A stretch of DNA of 64,000 nt from Pseudomonas sp. B28(2017) (GTDB lineage: Bacteria; Pseudomonadota; Gammaproteobacteria; Pseudomonadales; Pseudomonadaceae). The notes under the pieces are model-generated. The model did no database searches. It worked only from the letters and a program-made list of their open reading frames with translations, and was not told where the DNA came from. The DNA is taken from positions 62,001-126,000 of the forward strand of contig NZ_NEJH01000010.1 in NCBI RefSeq assembly GCF_002113025.1, read 5' to 3'. A program made the translations under genes and the position numbers. Within the stretch, counting starts at the first letter, position 1. Every line of letters begins with the position of its first letter. Positions 1-7,540 of the stretch are shown piece after piece.

Positions 1-212
1 ACCAGGAAGCCGCAACCGCACGGGCAGAAGGCCGCCGGGAGCTGGTCCAACGCATGATGCTGCGTTTGCAACAACTGACCCCGGGTCAACTGGATCAGTT
101 GCAGCAGACTGCCGAAGCCAGGGCCAAGGCTGACGCCACAGCACTGGAAGCGGCGAAGAAGGCTGAAGCGGAAACCCCGCGCCAGTCGCCAATCGAACTG
201 CCGCAGCAGTAA
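1..212 (+). CDS. lptE: LPS-assembly lipoprotein LptE, C-terminal part
   Basis: An open frame enters from the left edge and ends at TAA, giving about 69 residues rich in Gln, Ala and Glu. It includes an ELVQRMMLRLQQL stretch and ends IELPQQ. LptE is the outer-membrane lipoprotein that plugs the LptD barrel during LPS insertion, and in pseudomonads it lies directly upstream of holA, as here. Identity rests mainly on this position and on the Gln-rich tail; the lipobox and core domain are outside the window. Confidence 0.75.
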   Translation, partial: QEAATARAEGRRELVQRMMLRLQQLTPGQLDQLQQTAEARAKADATALEAAKKAEAETPRQSPIELPQQ

Positions 213-219
213 GACTTAC

Positions 220-237
220 GGGGCGCTCAGGCGCCCC
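220..237 (+). repeat. Perfect stem-loop between lptE and holA
   Basis: GGGGCGC and GCGCCCC pair perfectly (7 bp) around a TCAG loop, just after the lptE stop and 15 bases before the holA start. No T-run follows, so it is a weak terminator candidate and may instead stabilise the lptE 3' end or modulate holA translation. Confidence 0.5.
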
Positions 238-251
238 GTTCGCCCTCTCTT

Positions 252-1289
252 ATGAAGCTCGCCCCCGCCCAACTCGCCAAACACCTGCAAGGCGCCCTTG
301 CGCCGGTCTATATCATCAGCGGTGATGACCCGCTGTTGTGCCAGGAGGCGGCCGACGCTGTTCGCGCTGCCGCCCGCCAGCAGGGATTCGATGAACGCCA
401 GGTGTTTGCCGCCGACGCCAGTTTCGACTGGGGCACGTTGCTGCAAGCCGGCGCCAGCATGTCGCTGTTCGCCGAAAAGCGCCTGCTGGAACTGCGCCTG
501 CCTTCCGGCAAACCCGGCGACAAAGGTGCCGCCGCGCTGATCGAGTACTGCTCGCGCCCGGCCGACGACACTGTGCTGCTGATCAGCCTGCCAAAACTCG
601 ATGGCAGCGCGCAGAAAACCAAGTGGGGCAAAGCGCTGGTCGAAGGACAGCAGACCCAGTTCGTGCAGATCTGGCCGGTCGATGTCGCCCAGTTGCCAAG
701 CTGGATCCGTCAACGTTTGTCCCAGGCCGGGCTTTCCGCCAGCCAGGACGCCGTTGAATTGATCGCTGCGCGGGTCGAGGGCAACTTGCTGGCCGCCGCC
801 CAGGAAATCGAAAAGCTCAAGCTGATGGCCGAAGGGGGTCAGATCACCGTTGAAACCGTGCAGGCTGCGGTGGCCGATAGTGCGCGCTTCGACGTCTTTG
901 GCCTGACCGATGCAGTTCTCAATGGTGAAGCAGCCCACGCGTTACGCATGCTCGAAGGGTTGCGCGGTGAAGGCGTCGAACCGCCGGTGATTCTCTGGGC
1001 CCTGGCCCGGGAGTTGCGCCTGCTGGCCAACATTTCGCTGCAATACAGCCAGGGTACGCCGCTGGACAAGGCCTTCAGCCAGGCCAAGCCGCCGGTCTGG
1101 GACAAACGTAAACCGTTGATGAGCAAAGCACTGCAACGCTACTCGGCACAGCGCTGGGCGCAACTGCTGCTGGAAGCACAACGTATCGACGCGCAGATCA
1201 AGGGCCAGGCTGCGGGTTCGCCGTGGATGAGCCTGAGTCGGTTGACGTTGTTGATGGCTGGGCAGCGCTTGTCGTTGCCGGGGGAGTGA
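252..1289 (+). CDS. holA: DNA polymerase III subunit delta
   Basis: HolA (delta) is the clamp-loader subunit that opens the beta sliding clamp. The 345-residue product has the family's length and opens with MKLAPAQLAKHL followed by YIISGDDPLLCQEA, the degenerate AAA+ domain I typical of delta. The collar domain fills the C-terminal third (for example WALARELRLLA). It sits directly downstream of lptE, the usual pseudomonad arrangement. No strong Shine-Dalgarno precedes the ATG, so translation may be coupled to lptE. Confidence 0.95.
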   Translation: MKLAPAQLAKHLQGALAPVYIISGDDPLLCQEAADAVRAAARQQGFDERQVFAADASFDWGTLLQAGASMSLFAEKRLLELRLPSGKPGDKGAAALIEYCSRPADDTVLLISLPKLDGSAQKTKWGKALVEGQQTQFVQIWPVDVAQLPSWIRQRLSQAGLSASQDAVELIAARVEGNLLAAAQEIEKLKLMAEGGQITVETVQAAVADSARFDVFGLTDAVLNGEAAHALRMLEGLRGEGVEPPVILWALARELRLLANISLQYSQGTPLDKAFSQAKPPVWDKRKPLMSKALQRYSAQRWAQLLLEAQRIDAQIKGQAAGSPWMSLSRLTLLMAGQRLSLPGE

Positions 1290-1378
1290 AAAGCCTTACG
1301 CAATGCAGGGACTAGACAGATCCACCACTTCGGCCGATGATTCGCCTCGCAAAACCCACTTACTTGCGAGAAATCATC

Positions 1379-1543
1379 ATGAGCAAAAAGCCATCGAAGC
1401 ATGGCCCCAACAAGGCCAAATCCATCATCGCCCAGCCATTGTTCCGCAGCCGCCAGGAACGCCCTGGCAAGGGAAAAGGCAGCTACCGCCGCGAAGCCTT
1501 CCAGTCTGACAGCTGGGAGGCTTCTTACTTTCTGGCAGCCTGA
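1379..1543 (+). CDS. arfA: Alternative ribosome-rescue factor ArfA
   Basis: ArfA rescues ribosomes stalled on non-stop mRNA by recruiting release factor RF2, as a backup to tmRNA. The 54-residue basic protein begins MSKKPSKHGPNK and carries the family core PLFRSRQERPGKGKGSYRR followed by W-EAS, closely matching E. coli ArfA (PLFRQR...KGKGSY). The ATG before SKKPSK is chosen because 14 upstream in-frame residues look unlike the family. The natural length equals the processed form of E. coli ArfA and there is no long hydrophobic tail. The protein ends SYFLAA, like an SsrA degradation tag. A weak AGGCT/AGCCT hairpin overlaps the last codons. Confidence 0.9.
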   Translation: MSKKPSKHGPNKAKSIIAQPLFRSRQERPGKGKGSYRREAFQSDSWEASYFLAA

Positions 1544-1605
1544 AAGGCAAGCATCCGCTCAACATGTTAAGGTCTGCACCTGATACGTTTTCCCTGGACC
1601 TGTGC

Positions 1606-2928
1606 ATGCCCTTTTGTATTTCCCGTCGTTGGCATCTGCGCCAATTGATTGCTGCCTCCAGCCTTGTTTTGCTAGTCGCCTGTGCGGAAAAACCGACCGC
1701 CGCCGACGCACAGCCGCTTCAGACGCTCCCTGTCGCCACCGCTCCCGCAGTCATTGCGCCTGTGGTTCCGAGCGCCGAAAACCTCGATATCCAGCCAACC
1801 CAGACCTTTGCCGAATGGCAAGCGGGTTTCCGCAAGGATGCCCTGGCCGCCGGTATCCGCGCCGATCTGTTCGACCGCGCCTTCGCCAATGTCAACTTCG
1901 ACCCCAGTGTGATTCGTGCCGATCGTAGCCAACCGGAATTCGCAAAACCGGTGTGGGAATACCTCGACGGCGCCTTGTCGCCGCTGCGGGTACGCAAAGG
2001 TCAGTCGCTGCTCAGCCAATACGACGGTATCTTGCAGAGCATCGAACAGCGTTACGGCGTCGACCGTGAGGCACTTGTCGCTGTGTGGGGCATGGAAAGC
2101 AACTTCGGCCAGTTCCAGGGCAGCAAGTCGGTGATCAATTCGCTGGCAACCCTGGCCTACGAAGGCCGACGCCCGGGCTTCGCCCGCGCGCAATTGATTG
2201 CCGCCCTGCAGATCCTGCAACAAGGTGATATCGAACCGGAGAAAATGCTCGGATCCTGGGCCGGTGCCATGGGCCAGACCCAGTTCATCCCGACCACCTA
2301 CAACACCCATGCCGTGGACTTCGATGGCGATGGACGCCGCGATATCTGGGGGAGCTCGGCCGATGCCCTGGCCTCGACTGCGCATTACCTGCAAAGCTCA
2401 GGCTGGCAGAAAGGCCAGCCGTGGGGCTTCGAGGTGCAGTTGCCAGGCGGATTCAACTATGTGCTGGCCGATGGCACGATTCGCAAAAGCGTCGCGGAAT
2501 GGCGGCAACTGGGGATTACGCTGCCCAATGGTGGCCAGGTCCCTGCCGGTTCCGAGCAATTATCCGCGGCCCTGTTGCTGCCGGCCGGTTACCGTGGCCC
2601 GGCGTTTCTGGTGCTCGATAATTTCCGGGCAATTCTCAAGTACAACAACTCATCGTCCTACGCCTTGGGCGTGAGCTTGTTGTCCGAACGCTTCAATGGC
2701 GCAGGCCTGATCAGCAGCACGTGGCCAAAAGATGATTTGCCGCTGAGCCGTACCGAGCGGATCGAGCTGCAAAACTTGCTGAGTGCCCAGAATTACGACG
2801 CGGGCAATGCGGACGGGATTATCGGTGCCAATACCCGCAAGGCGATTCGCAGCGCACAGCAGTCGTTTGGCTGGCCGGCGGATGGGTATCCGACGCACAA
2901 GTTGCTGGAAGGGTTGCGTAACCGCTAA
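1606..2928 (+). CDS. Lytic murein transglycosylase, lipoprotein, MltB family with peptidoglycan-binding domain
   Basis: This enzyme cleaves the MurNAc-GlcNAc bond of peptidoglycan, forming 1,6-anhydro ends. The start at MPFCISRR gives a lipoprotein signal with lipobox LVAC and Cys26. The SLT_2/MltB-type catalytic domain follows, with the catalytic Glu at about residue 164 in AVWGMESNFG and the family motif WAGAMGQTQFIPTTY. The last 65 residues form a PG_binding_1 domain (NADGIIGANTRKAIRSAQ). It is a second family member besides the mltB gene 6 kb away. Outer-membrane anchoring is likely, since residue +2 after the Cys is Ala rather than Asp. Confidence 0.92.
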   Translation: MPFCISRRWHLRQLIAASSLVLLVACAEKPTAADAQPLQTLPVATAPAVIAPVVPSAENLDIQPTQTFAEWQAGFRKDALAAGIRADLFDRAFANVNFDPSVIRADRSQPEFAKPVWEYLDGALSPLRVRKGQSLLSQYDGILQSIEQRYGVDREALVAVWGMESNFGQFQGSKSVINSLATLAYEGRRPGFARAQLIAALQILQQGDIEPEKMLGSWAGAMGQTQFIPTTYNTHAVDFDGDGRRDIWGSSADALASTAHYLQSSGWQKGQPWGFEVQLPGGFNYVLADGTIRKSVAEWRQLGITLPNGGQVPAGSEQLSAALLLPAGYRGPAFLVLDNFRAILKYNNSSSYALGVSLLSERFNGAGLISSTWPKDDLPLSRTERIELQNLLSAQNYDAGNADGIIGANTRKAIRSAQQSFGWPADGYPTHKLLEGLRNR

Positions 2929-2943
2929 AAGCATCGTCGGAAC

Positions 2944-3025
2944 GCCGCCCGGAGCCGGCTCACTCCCACAGTGGTTTGTGTCGTTCACAGATCCAGTGTG
3001 GGAGCGAGCCGGCTCGCGAAGGCGG
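2944..3025. repeat. REP doublet (inverted pair)
   Basis: Two copies of the repeat GTGGGAGCGAGCCGGCTCGCG lie head to head in opposite orientation, separated by about 27 bases. They fall between the convergent transglycosylase and ldcA genes. This is the classic layout of a Pseudomonas REPIN, a non-autonomous element moved by a RAYT transposase encoded elsewhere. Confidence 0.85.
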
Positions 3026-3044
3026 ACTATCAGGAGATGGAGAC

Positions 3045-3995
3045 CTACTGCCTGACCACCACATCCTGCTCCAACACCAACTCCCTGTTCCCCGCATCCA
3101 GCCTGACCAGCGCGCCCATGGGCAATGTCAGGTTCGGATCGCAATGCCCGCTTCGCCATCCGGACAACACCGGTATCCGCAACGGCTCGAACGTCTGCTT
3201 GAGCAACCGCTCCAGCGCAGGTACCTCCACCCCCGCCACATCCCCCACCAGCACCCCACGCAACTTGCCCAGAGTGCCAGCCAGCCGCAGTTGGGTCAGC
3301 AATCGATCGATGCGATACAGCGGCTCGTTGATGTCCTCGATAAACAGGATGATACCCTCGGCATCGATCTCATAAGGCGTGCCCATGGTCGCGGCGATCA
3401 TCGACAGGTTGCCCCCCAGCAAACGACCGTGGGCAATGCCTGGCTCGATCATCGTCAATGGATAGACAACGGGATGCGCCAACACGCTGCCGGCCTTCAC
3501 CTGACCGCGCAGCATATTGAAAAACGAAGGTTCGGTGGGCTTTTGCTTGTCGCCCAGCAGATCGGCATTGAGCATCGGGCCATGGAAGGTCACGAAGCCT
3601 GCATAACGACTGATCGCCAGATGCAGTGCAGTGATGTCGCTGTAGCCGATGAACGGCTTGACGTTGTTACGCAGCAGTTCGAAATCGATTCGATCAAGCA
3701 ACCTCGGTGTGCCATAACCACCGCGCAGGCAAATGATGGCATCGACCTCGTTGTCGGCGAACGCCGCGTGCAGGTCATTGAGCCGCACCTCGTCACTGCC
3801 AGCAAGATAGCCATCCTTCTCGTAGACGCCGGGAAAGATCTTCAGCGAATAGCCGCGGGCGCGCATCCATTGCACAGCTCTATCGGTGTCCAGTGGCGCG
3901 GGACCGGCAGGCGCTATAACGCCAATCAGCCCTTGCGACGGCAAAGCCGGAACCGGGGTGTGAGGGCAAAGAGTGTGAGACGGTCGAACGGTCAT
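3045..3995 (-). CDS. ldcA: Muramoyltetrapeptide L,D-carboxypeptidase (S66 family)
   Basis: LdcA removes the terminal D-Ala from recycled murein tetrapeptides in the cytoplasm, feeding the Mpl salvage route also encoded in this window. The 316-residue protein has the S66 N-terminal motif IGVIAPAGP, the CLRGGYGTPRLLD segment and the nucleophile Ser119 in KPFIGYSDITALHL. The C-terminal part carries GRLLGGNLSMIAA and LFIEDINEPLYRIDRLL, as expected of the family. It has no signal peptide, in keeping with a cytoplasmic enzyme. It is transcribed convergently with the preceding transglycosylase, with a REP doublet between. Confidence 0.92.
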   Translation of the reverse strand: MTVRPSHTLCPHTPVPALPSQGLIGVIAPAGPAPLDTDRAVQWMRARGYSLKIFPGVYEKDGYLAGSDEVRLNDLHAAFADNEVDAIICLRGGYGTPRLLDRIDFELLRNNVKPFIGYSDITALHLAISRYAGFVTFHGPMLNADLLGDKQKPTEPSFFNMLRGQVKAGSVLAHPVVYPLTMIEPGIAHGRLLGGNLSMIAATMGTPYEIDAEGIILFIEDINEPLYRIDRLLTQLRLAGTLGKLRGVLVGDVAGVEVPALERLLKQTFEPLRIPVLSGWRSGHCDPNLTLPMGALVRLDAGNRELVLEQDVVVRQ

Positions 3996-4056
3996 CCTTG
4001 AATCTCCCTGGGTGAAAACGTCACCACACAGTAGTCAGGAACGTGGACAAACAGAA

Positions 4057-4074
4057 GCGGGGTCGTTACCCCGC
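4057..4074. repeat. Perfect GC-rich stem-loop upstream of ldcA
   Basis: GCGGGGT and ACCCCGC pair over 7 bp around CGTT. It lies between the lipA terminator and the ldcA start, about 60 bases upstream of ldcA, so it could lie in the ldcA leader or promoter. No U-run follows on either strand. Confidence 0.4.
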
Positions 4075-4112
4075 AAATTGCAGGAAACGGCTGCTGTTGC
4101 CGTAGGCAAGGC

Positions 4113-4147
4113 AAAAAAACGCCCGCAAGACTAAACGCCATGCGGGC
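4113..4147 (-). terminator. Intrinsic terminator of the lipA operon
   Basis: Read on the minus strand, GCCCGCA pairs with TGCGGGC over 7 bp around a 13-base loop and is followed by GTTTTTTT. It starts 22 bases after the lipA stop codon. Stem plus U-run make it a good Rho-independent terminator. Confidence 0.85.
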
Positions 4148-4169
4148 CATTTTCATTGCTGCCCGCCGG

Positions 4170-5192
4170 TCAGGACGACATCAGCTCGGCCTTGACCAGC
4201 TTCGCTTGCTCGTCGGCGTGATACGAAGAACGTACCAGAGGACCAGACGCGACATTCTTGAAGCCCATCTTGTAACCTTCCTCGGCGAACCAGGCGAAGG
4301 TGTCGGGGTGCACGAAGCGCTGCACCGGCAAGTGGCTACGCGAAGGTTGCAGGTACTGGCCCAGAGTCAGCATGTCGATGTCATGCTCGCGCATGCGCTT
4401 CATGACTTCGATGACTTCTTCATCCGTTTCCCCCAGACCCAGCATCAAACCGGATTTGGTTGGGATGTGCGGCATCATCTGCTTGAAGCGTTGCAGCAGA
4501 GTCAGCGACCACTGGTAGTCCGAACCCGGACGTGCAGCCTTGTACAGGCGCGGCACGGTTTCCAGGTTGTGGTTGAACACATCCGGCGGCTCGGCGGCGG
4601 TGATTTCCAGGGCGATGTCCATGCGGCCACGGTAGTCCGGGACCAGGGTCTCCAGCTGCACGTTCGGCGACAGCTTGCGGATTTCACGGATGCAGTCGGC
4701 AAAGTGCTGGGCACCGCCGTCGCGCAAGTCGTCGCGGTCCACCGAAGTGATCACCACGTACTTCAGACGCAAGTCGGCAATGGCGATGGCCAGGCTTTCC
4801 GGTTCGTTGACGTCGAGTGGTTTCGGACGGCCGTGGCCGACGTCGCAGAAGGGGCAACGACGGGTGCAGATGTCACCCATGATCATGAAGGTCGCGGTGC
4901 CGCCAGAGAAGCACTCGCCCAGGTTCGGGCAGGAAGCTTCTTCGCACACGCTGTGCAACTTGTGTTTGCGCAGCAGGGCCTTGATGCGGTCGACTTCCGG
5001 CGAAACCGGGATGCGGACGCGAATCCAGTCCGGCTTCTTCGGCAGTTCGGTGGTCGGAATGATCTTCACCGGAATGCGTGCAACCTTTTCGGCGCCGCGC
5101 AGCTTGACGCCGGCTTCAACCTTGGGACGCGGGGCCGGGCGCTCGGTGGCATCGAGCGTCGGGATCATGGTTTGCACTGCATCAGTAGTCAT
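4170..5192 (-). CDS. lipA: Lipoyl synthase (radical SAM)
   Basis: LipA inserts two sulfurs into octanoyl groups on lipoyl domains. The 340-residue protein has both iron-sulfur ligands: the auxiliary cluster motif CEEASCPNLGEC and the radical-SAM motif CTRRCPFC. The family-specific GLGETDEEVIEVMKRMREHD and the C-terminal RSSYHADE are also present. The start lies one base after the lipB stop (TGATATG), so lipB and lipA are almost certainly cotranscribed and coupled. The terminator just downstream closes the operon. The roughly 50-residue N-terminal extension before PDWIRVRIP is usual for proteobacterial LipA. Confidence 0.97.
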   Translation of the reverse strand: MTTDAVQTMIPTLDATERPAPRPKVEAGVKLRGAEKVARIPVKIIPTTELPKKPDWIRVRIPVSPEVDRIKALLRKHKLHSVCEEASCPNLGECFSGGTATFMIMGDICTRRCPFCDVGHGRPKPLDVNEPESLAIAIADLRLKYVVITSVDRDDLRDGGAQHFADCIREIRKLSPNVQLETLVPDYRGRMDIALEITAAEPPDVFNHNLETVPRLYKAARPGSDYQWSLTLLQRFKQMMPHIPTKSGLMLGLGETDEEVIEVMKRMREHDIDMLTLGQYLQPSRSHLPVQRFVHPDTFAWFAEEGYKMGFKNVASGPLVRSSYHADEQAKLVKAELMSS

Positions 5193-5193
5193 A

Positions 5194-5844
5194 TCAGTCG
5201 ATTCCGCCCGTCAGGGTCGTCTGCTCAGCATAGTCGAGGTGTTTGACGAGCTGCGCACGCAGCCGGGCACTTACCTCGGCAAATTCAATCGATCCTGCGT
5301 GATCGCTCAGCTGGGTCATCGCCAGCCCGGCATAGCCGCAGGGATTAATCCGTCGAAACGGTTCAAGGTCCATGTCCACGTTCAAGGCCAGGCCATGAAA
5401 GGAACAGCCGTGGCGAATCCGCAGCCCCAAGGAAGCGATTTTCGCTCCGTCGACGTAGACACCCGGTGCATCGGGCTTGGCCACGGCGGTCACACCGTAA
5501 CTGGCCAGCAGCTCGATCAGGCATTGCTCCATCCGGCTGACCAGATCGCGCACGCCAAAACCCAGCCTGCGCACGTCCAGCAGCAAATATGCCACCAGTT
5601 GACCAGGGCCGTGGTAGGTCACCTGACCACCACGGTCGACCTGCACCACCGGAATATCACCGGGAAGCAGCAGATGCTCGGCCTTGCCGGCCTGCCCCTG
5701 GGTGAACACCGCAGGGTGTTCCACCAGCCAGATCTCGTCGGCAACATCGGTGCCGCGTTCGTTGGTGAAGCGTTGCATGGCATGCCAGACCGGCTCGTAA
5801 GCCATCTGGCCAAGCTCGCGAAAGCCCAGCGTGCCGGACATCAC
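5194..5844 (-). CDS. lipB: Octanoyl-[ACP]:protein N-octanoyltransferase
   Basis: LipB moves octanoate from acyl carrier protein to lipoyl domains, the step before LipA. The 216-residue protein shows the family motif RGGQVTYHGPGQLVAYLL, the GAKIASLGLRI segment with the catalytic Lys, and the active-site Cys in NPCGY. Its start overlaps the stop of the upstream DUF493 gene by four bases (ATGA) and lipA follows one base later. The three genes therefore form one translationally coupled unit. Confidence 0.96.
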   Translation of the reverse strand: MMSGTLGFRELGQMAYEPVWHAMQRFTNERGTDVADEIWLVEHPAVFTQGQAGKAEHLLLPGDIPVVQVDRGGQVTYHGPGQLVAYLLLDVRRLGFGVRDLVSRMEQCLIELLASYGVTAVAKPDAPGVYVDGAKIASLGLRIRHGCSFHGLALNVDMDLEPFRRINPCGYAGLAMTQLSDHAGSIEFAEVSARLRAQLVKHLDYAEQTTLTGGID

Positions 5845-6116
5845 AACACCATGTGCACGAAACCGGTAGCCCGCAGTTCGCTGTTGATGTTGTACAGCTG
5901 GTCCTGGTCGGTCGCGACGATGTGCAACTGAATGGTGGTGTATTTGCCGTTGGTGCTTTGGCGCTCATCTACGCGGTCATGGTTGATCGTCGCGTGTTTC
6001 TTGACGATCTCGATGATCTTGTCCTTGTTGCCCACACCCGTATCGCTGATCACCTTAACCGGGTAATCAACGTTGGGGAATTCGATCTTAGGCGCCTTTA
6101 CTTCGGTATCGGTCAT
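5841..6116 (-). CDS. DUF493 family protein (YbeD-like)
   Basis: A 91-residue cytoplasmic protein of the DUF493/YbeD family with the signature FPVKVI-like FPNVDYPVKVISDTG and VRQSTNGKYTTIQL-like segment, on a small ferredoxin-like fold. It sits first in the lipB-lipA unit, overlapping lipB by four bases. The same neighbourhood is found in E. coli (ybeD-lipB-lipA). The family has been suggested to modulate lipoate metabolism, but no biochemical activity is firmly assigned, so the name is kept generic. Confidence 0.85.
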   Translation of the reverse strand: MTDTEVKAPKIEFPNVDYPVKVISDTGVGNKDKIIEIVKKHATINHDRVDERQSTNGKYTTIQLHIVATDQDQLYNINSELRATGFVHMVL

Positions 6117-6153
6117 GGCGTAACGGCCTCGTAAGCGTAAGCCGTGGCGACGG

Positions 6154-6188
6154 GCATGGCCCCGTGCCGGATCAGCGCGGGGCCATGC
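6154..6188. repeat. Long perfect stem-loop between dacA and the DUF493 gene
   Basis: GCATGGCCCCG and CGGGGCCATGC form an 11-bp perfect stem around a 13-base loop, just after the dacA stop (minus strand). There is no U-run, so it is either a weak or Rho-assisted terminator, an RNA stability element, or a processing site between dacA and the DUF493-lipB-lipA genes. Confidence 0.6.
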
Positions 6189-6200
6189 AGGTGCACACTA

Positions 6201-7358
6201 TCAGTTGAACAAGCCGTAGAAGAATAGACGGATGCTATCCCACATGCGACGGAAGATACCACCCTCTTCGACGCCATCCAGAGCGATCAGGTCGGCGCTG
6301 TGCACTACCTTGTCGTCCAGTTTGACTTCGACTTTACCGATCACGTCACCCTTGGCAATTGGCGCAACCAGTTGCGGGTTCATGGTCATGCTGGCAGCGA
6401 GCTTTTTCAGTTGGCCTTTCGGCAGGGTCATGGTCAGGTCTTCAGCCAGGCCGGCCTTGACTTGATTGGTGGAGCCTTTCCAGACAGGCGCCTGGGCCAG
6501 TTCGGCGCCCTTCTGATAGAAGGTCTGGGTTTCGAAGAAACGGAAACCGTAGGTCAGCAGCTTTTGGGTTTCGGCGGCACGGGCCACTTCGCTGTTGGTG
6601 CCGAACACCACGGCGATCAGGCGCATGCCATCACGTACGGCCGAAGACACCATGCAGTAGCCGGCTTCGTCGGTGTGGCCGGTTTTCAGACCGTCGACGG
6701 TCTTGTCACGCCACAGCAGCAGGTTGCGGTTCGGTTGCTTGATGCCGTTCCAGAAGAACTCTTTCTGCGAGTAGATCGCGTAGTGAGCCGGGTCTTCGTG
6801 GATGATCGCACGGGCCAGAACAGCCATGTCGTGAGCCGACGAATAGTGCTCAGGGTTCGGCAGGCCGGTCGGGTTCATGAAGTGGGTGTTGGTCATGCCC
6901 AGGTCGGCGACGGTCTTGTTCATCAGGTCGGCGAACGCGTCTTCGCTGCCGGCGATGTGCTCGGAGAGCGCGACGCTGGCGTCGTTGCCCGACTGGATGA
7001 TGATGCCGTGCAGCAGGTCGCTGACAGTGACCTGCGAGCCGACCTTGATGAACATCCGCGAACCGCCGGTACGCCAGGCGTTTTCGCTGACGGTCACCGG
7101 ATCGTTTTCACCGATCTGGCCACGGCGGATTTCCAGGGTCGCGATGTACGCAGTCATCAGCTTGGTCAGGCTGGCCGGTGGCAGACGCTGGTCACCATTG
7201 TTCTCGACCAGCACGTTGCCGCTGCTGGCATCCATGAGCACGTAGGCCTTGGCGGCCAGTTGTGGTGGCGACGGCATCATCTCGACCGCGAACGCGGCAG
7301 GTGAGAGGAGCAGCGGGACTAGCAGGAACAGGCGTTTGGCAAAGGTGGTGATGTTCAT
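6201..7358 (-). CDS. dacA: D-alanyl-D-alanine carboxypeptidase (PBP5/6 family)
   Basis: This low-molecular-weight penicillin-binding protein trims the terminal D-Ala from peptidoglycan stem peptides. The 385-residue precursor has a signal peptide ending AAFA at about residue 24. It carries the serine motif SLTK at residues 63-66, the SGN motif in IIQSGNDASVAL, and KTG in GLKTGHTDEAGYC. The last 20 residues (IFRRMWDSIRLFFYGLF) form the amphipathic helix that anchors PBP5-type enzymes to the inner membrane. It ends a run of wall genes, downstream of rlpA. P. aeruginosa names the orthologue dacC. Confidence 0.95.
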   Translation of the reverse strand: MNITTFAKRLFLLVPLLLSPAAFAVEMMPSPPQLAAKAYVLMDASSGNVLVENNGDQRLPPASLTKLMTAYIATLEIRRGQIGENDPVTVSENAWRTGGSRMFIKVGSQVTVSDLLHGIIIQSGNDASVALSEHIAGSEDAFADLMNKTVADLGMTNTHFMNPTGLPNPEHYSSAHDMAVLARAIIHEDPAHYAIYSQKEFFWNGIKQPNRNLLLWRDKTVDGLKTGHTDEAGYCMVSSAVRDGMRLIAVVFGTNSEVARAAETQKLLTYGFRFFETQTFYQKGAELAQAPVWKGSTNQVKAGLAEDLTMTLPKGQLKKLAASMTMNPQLVAPIAKGDVIGKVEVKLDDKVVHSADLIALDGVEEGGIFRRMWDSIRLFFYGLFN

Positions 7359-7540
7359 CCGTCTCTCGAAATCGCTAATGGAAACTGCCCGAAGGCAAAA
7401 CTAATCAGACAGCTTTCTAACGAGCTGTCGCGTGTTCAGTTGTTCACTCAGAACCCTTGCCGGGCTTTTGTTCTTCAACGAGCCAACAACCAGATTCACC
7501 CCCCAAAACCGCAAGTGAACCGTCAATCAAGATCTACGTA

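Noticed and set aside
1518..1546. RNase III-type hairpin in arfA as in E. coli
   Set aside because: Only a 5-bp stem can be formed and the protein already has the short length, so I do not call it a processing site.
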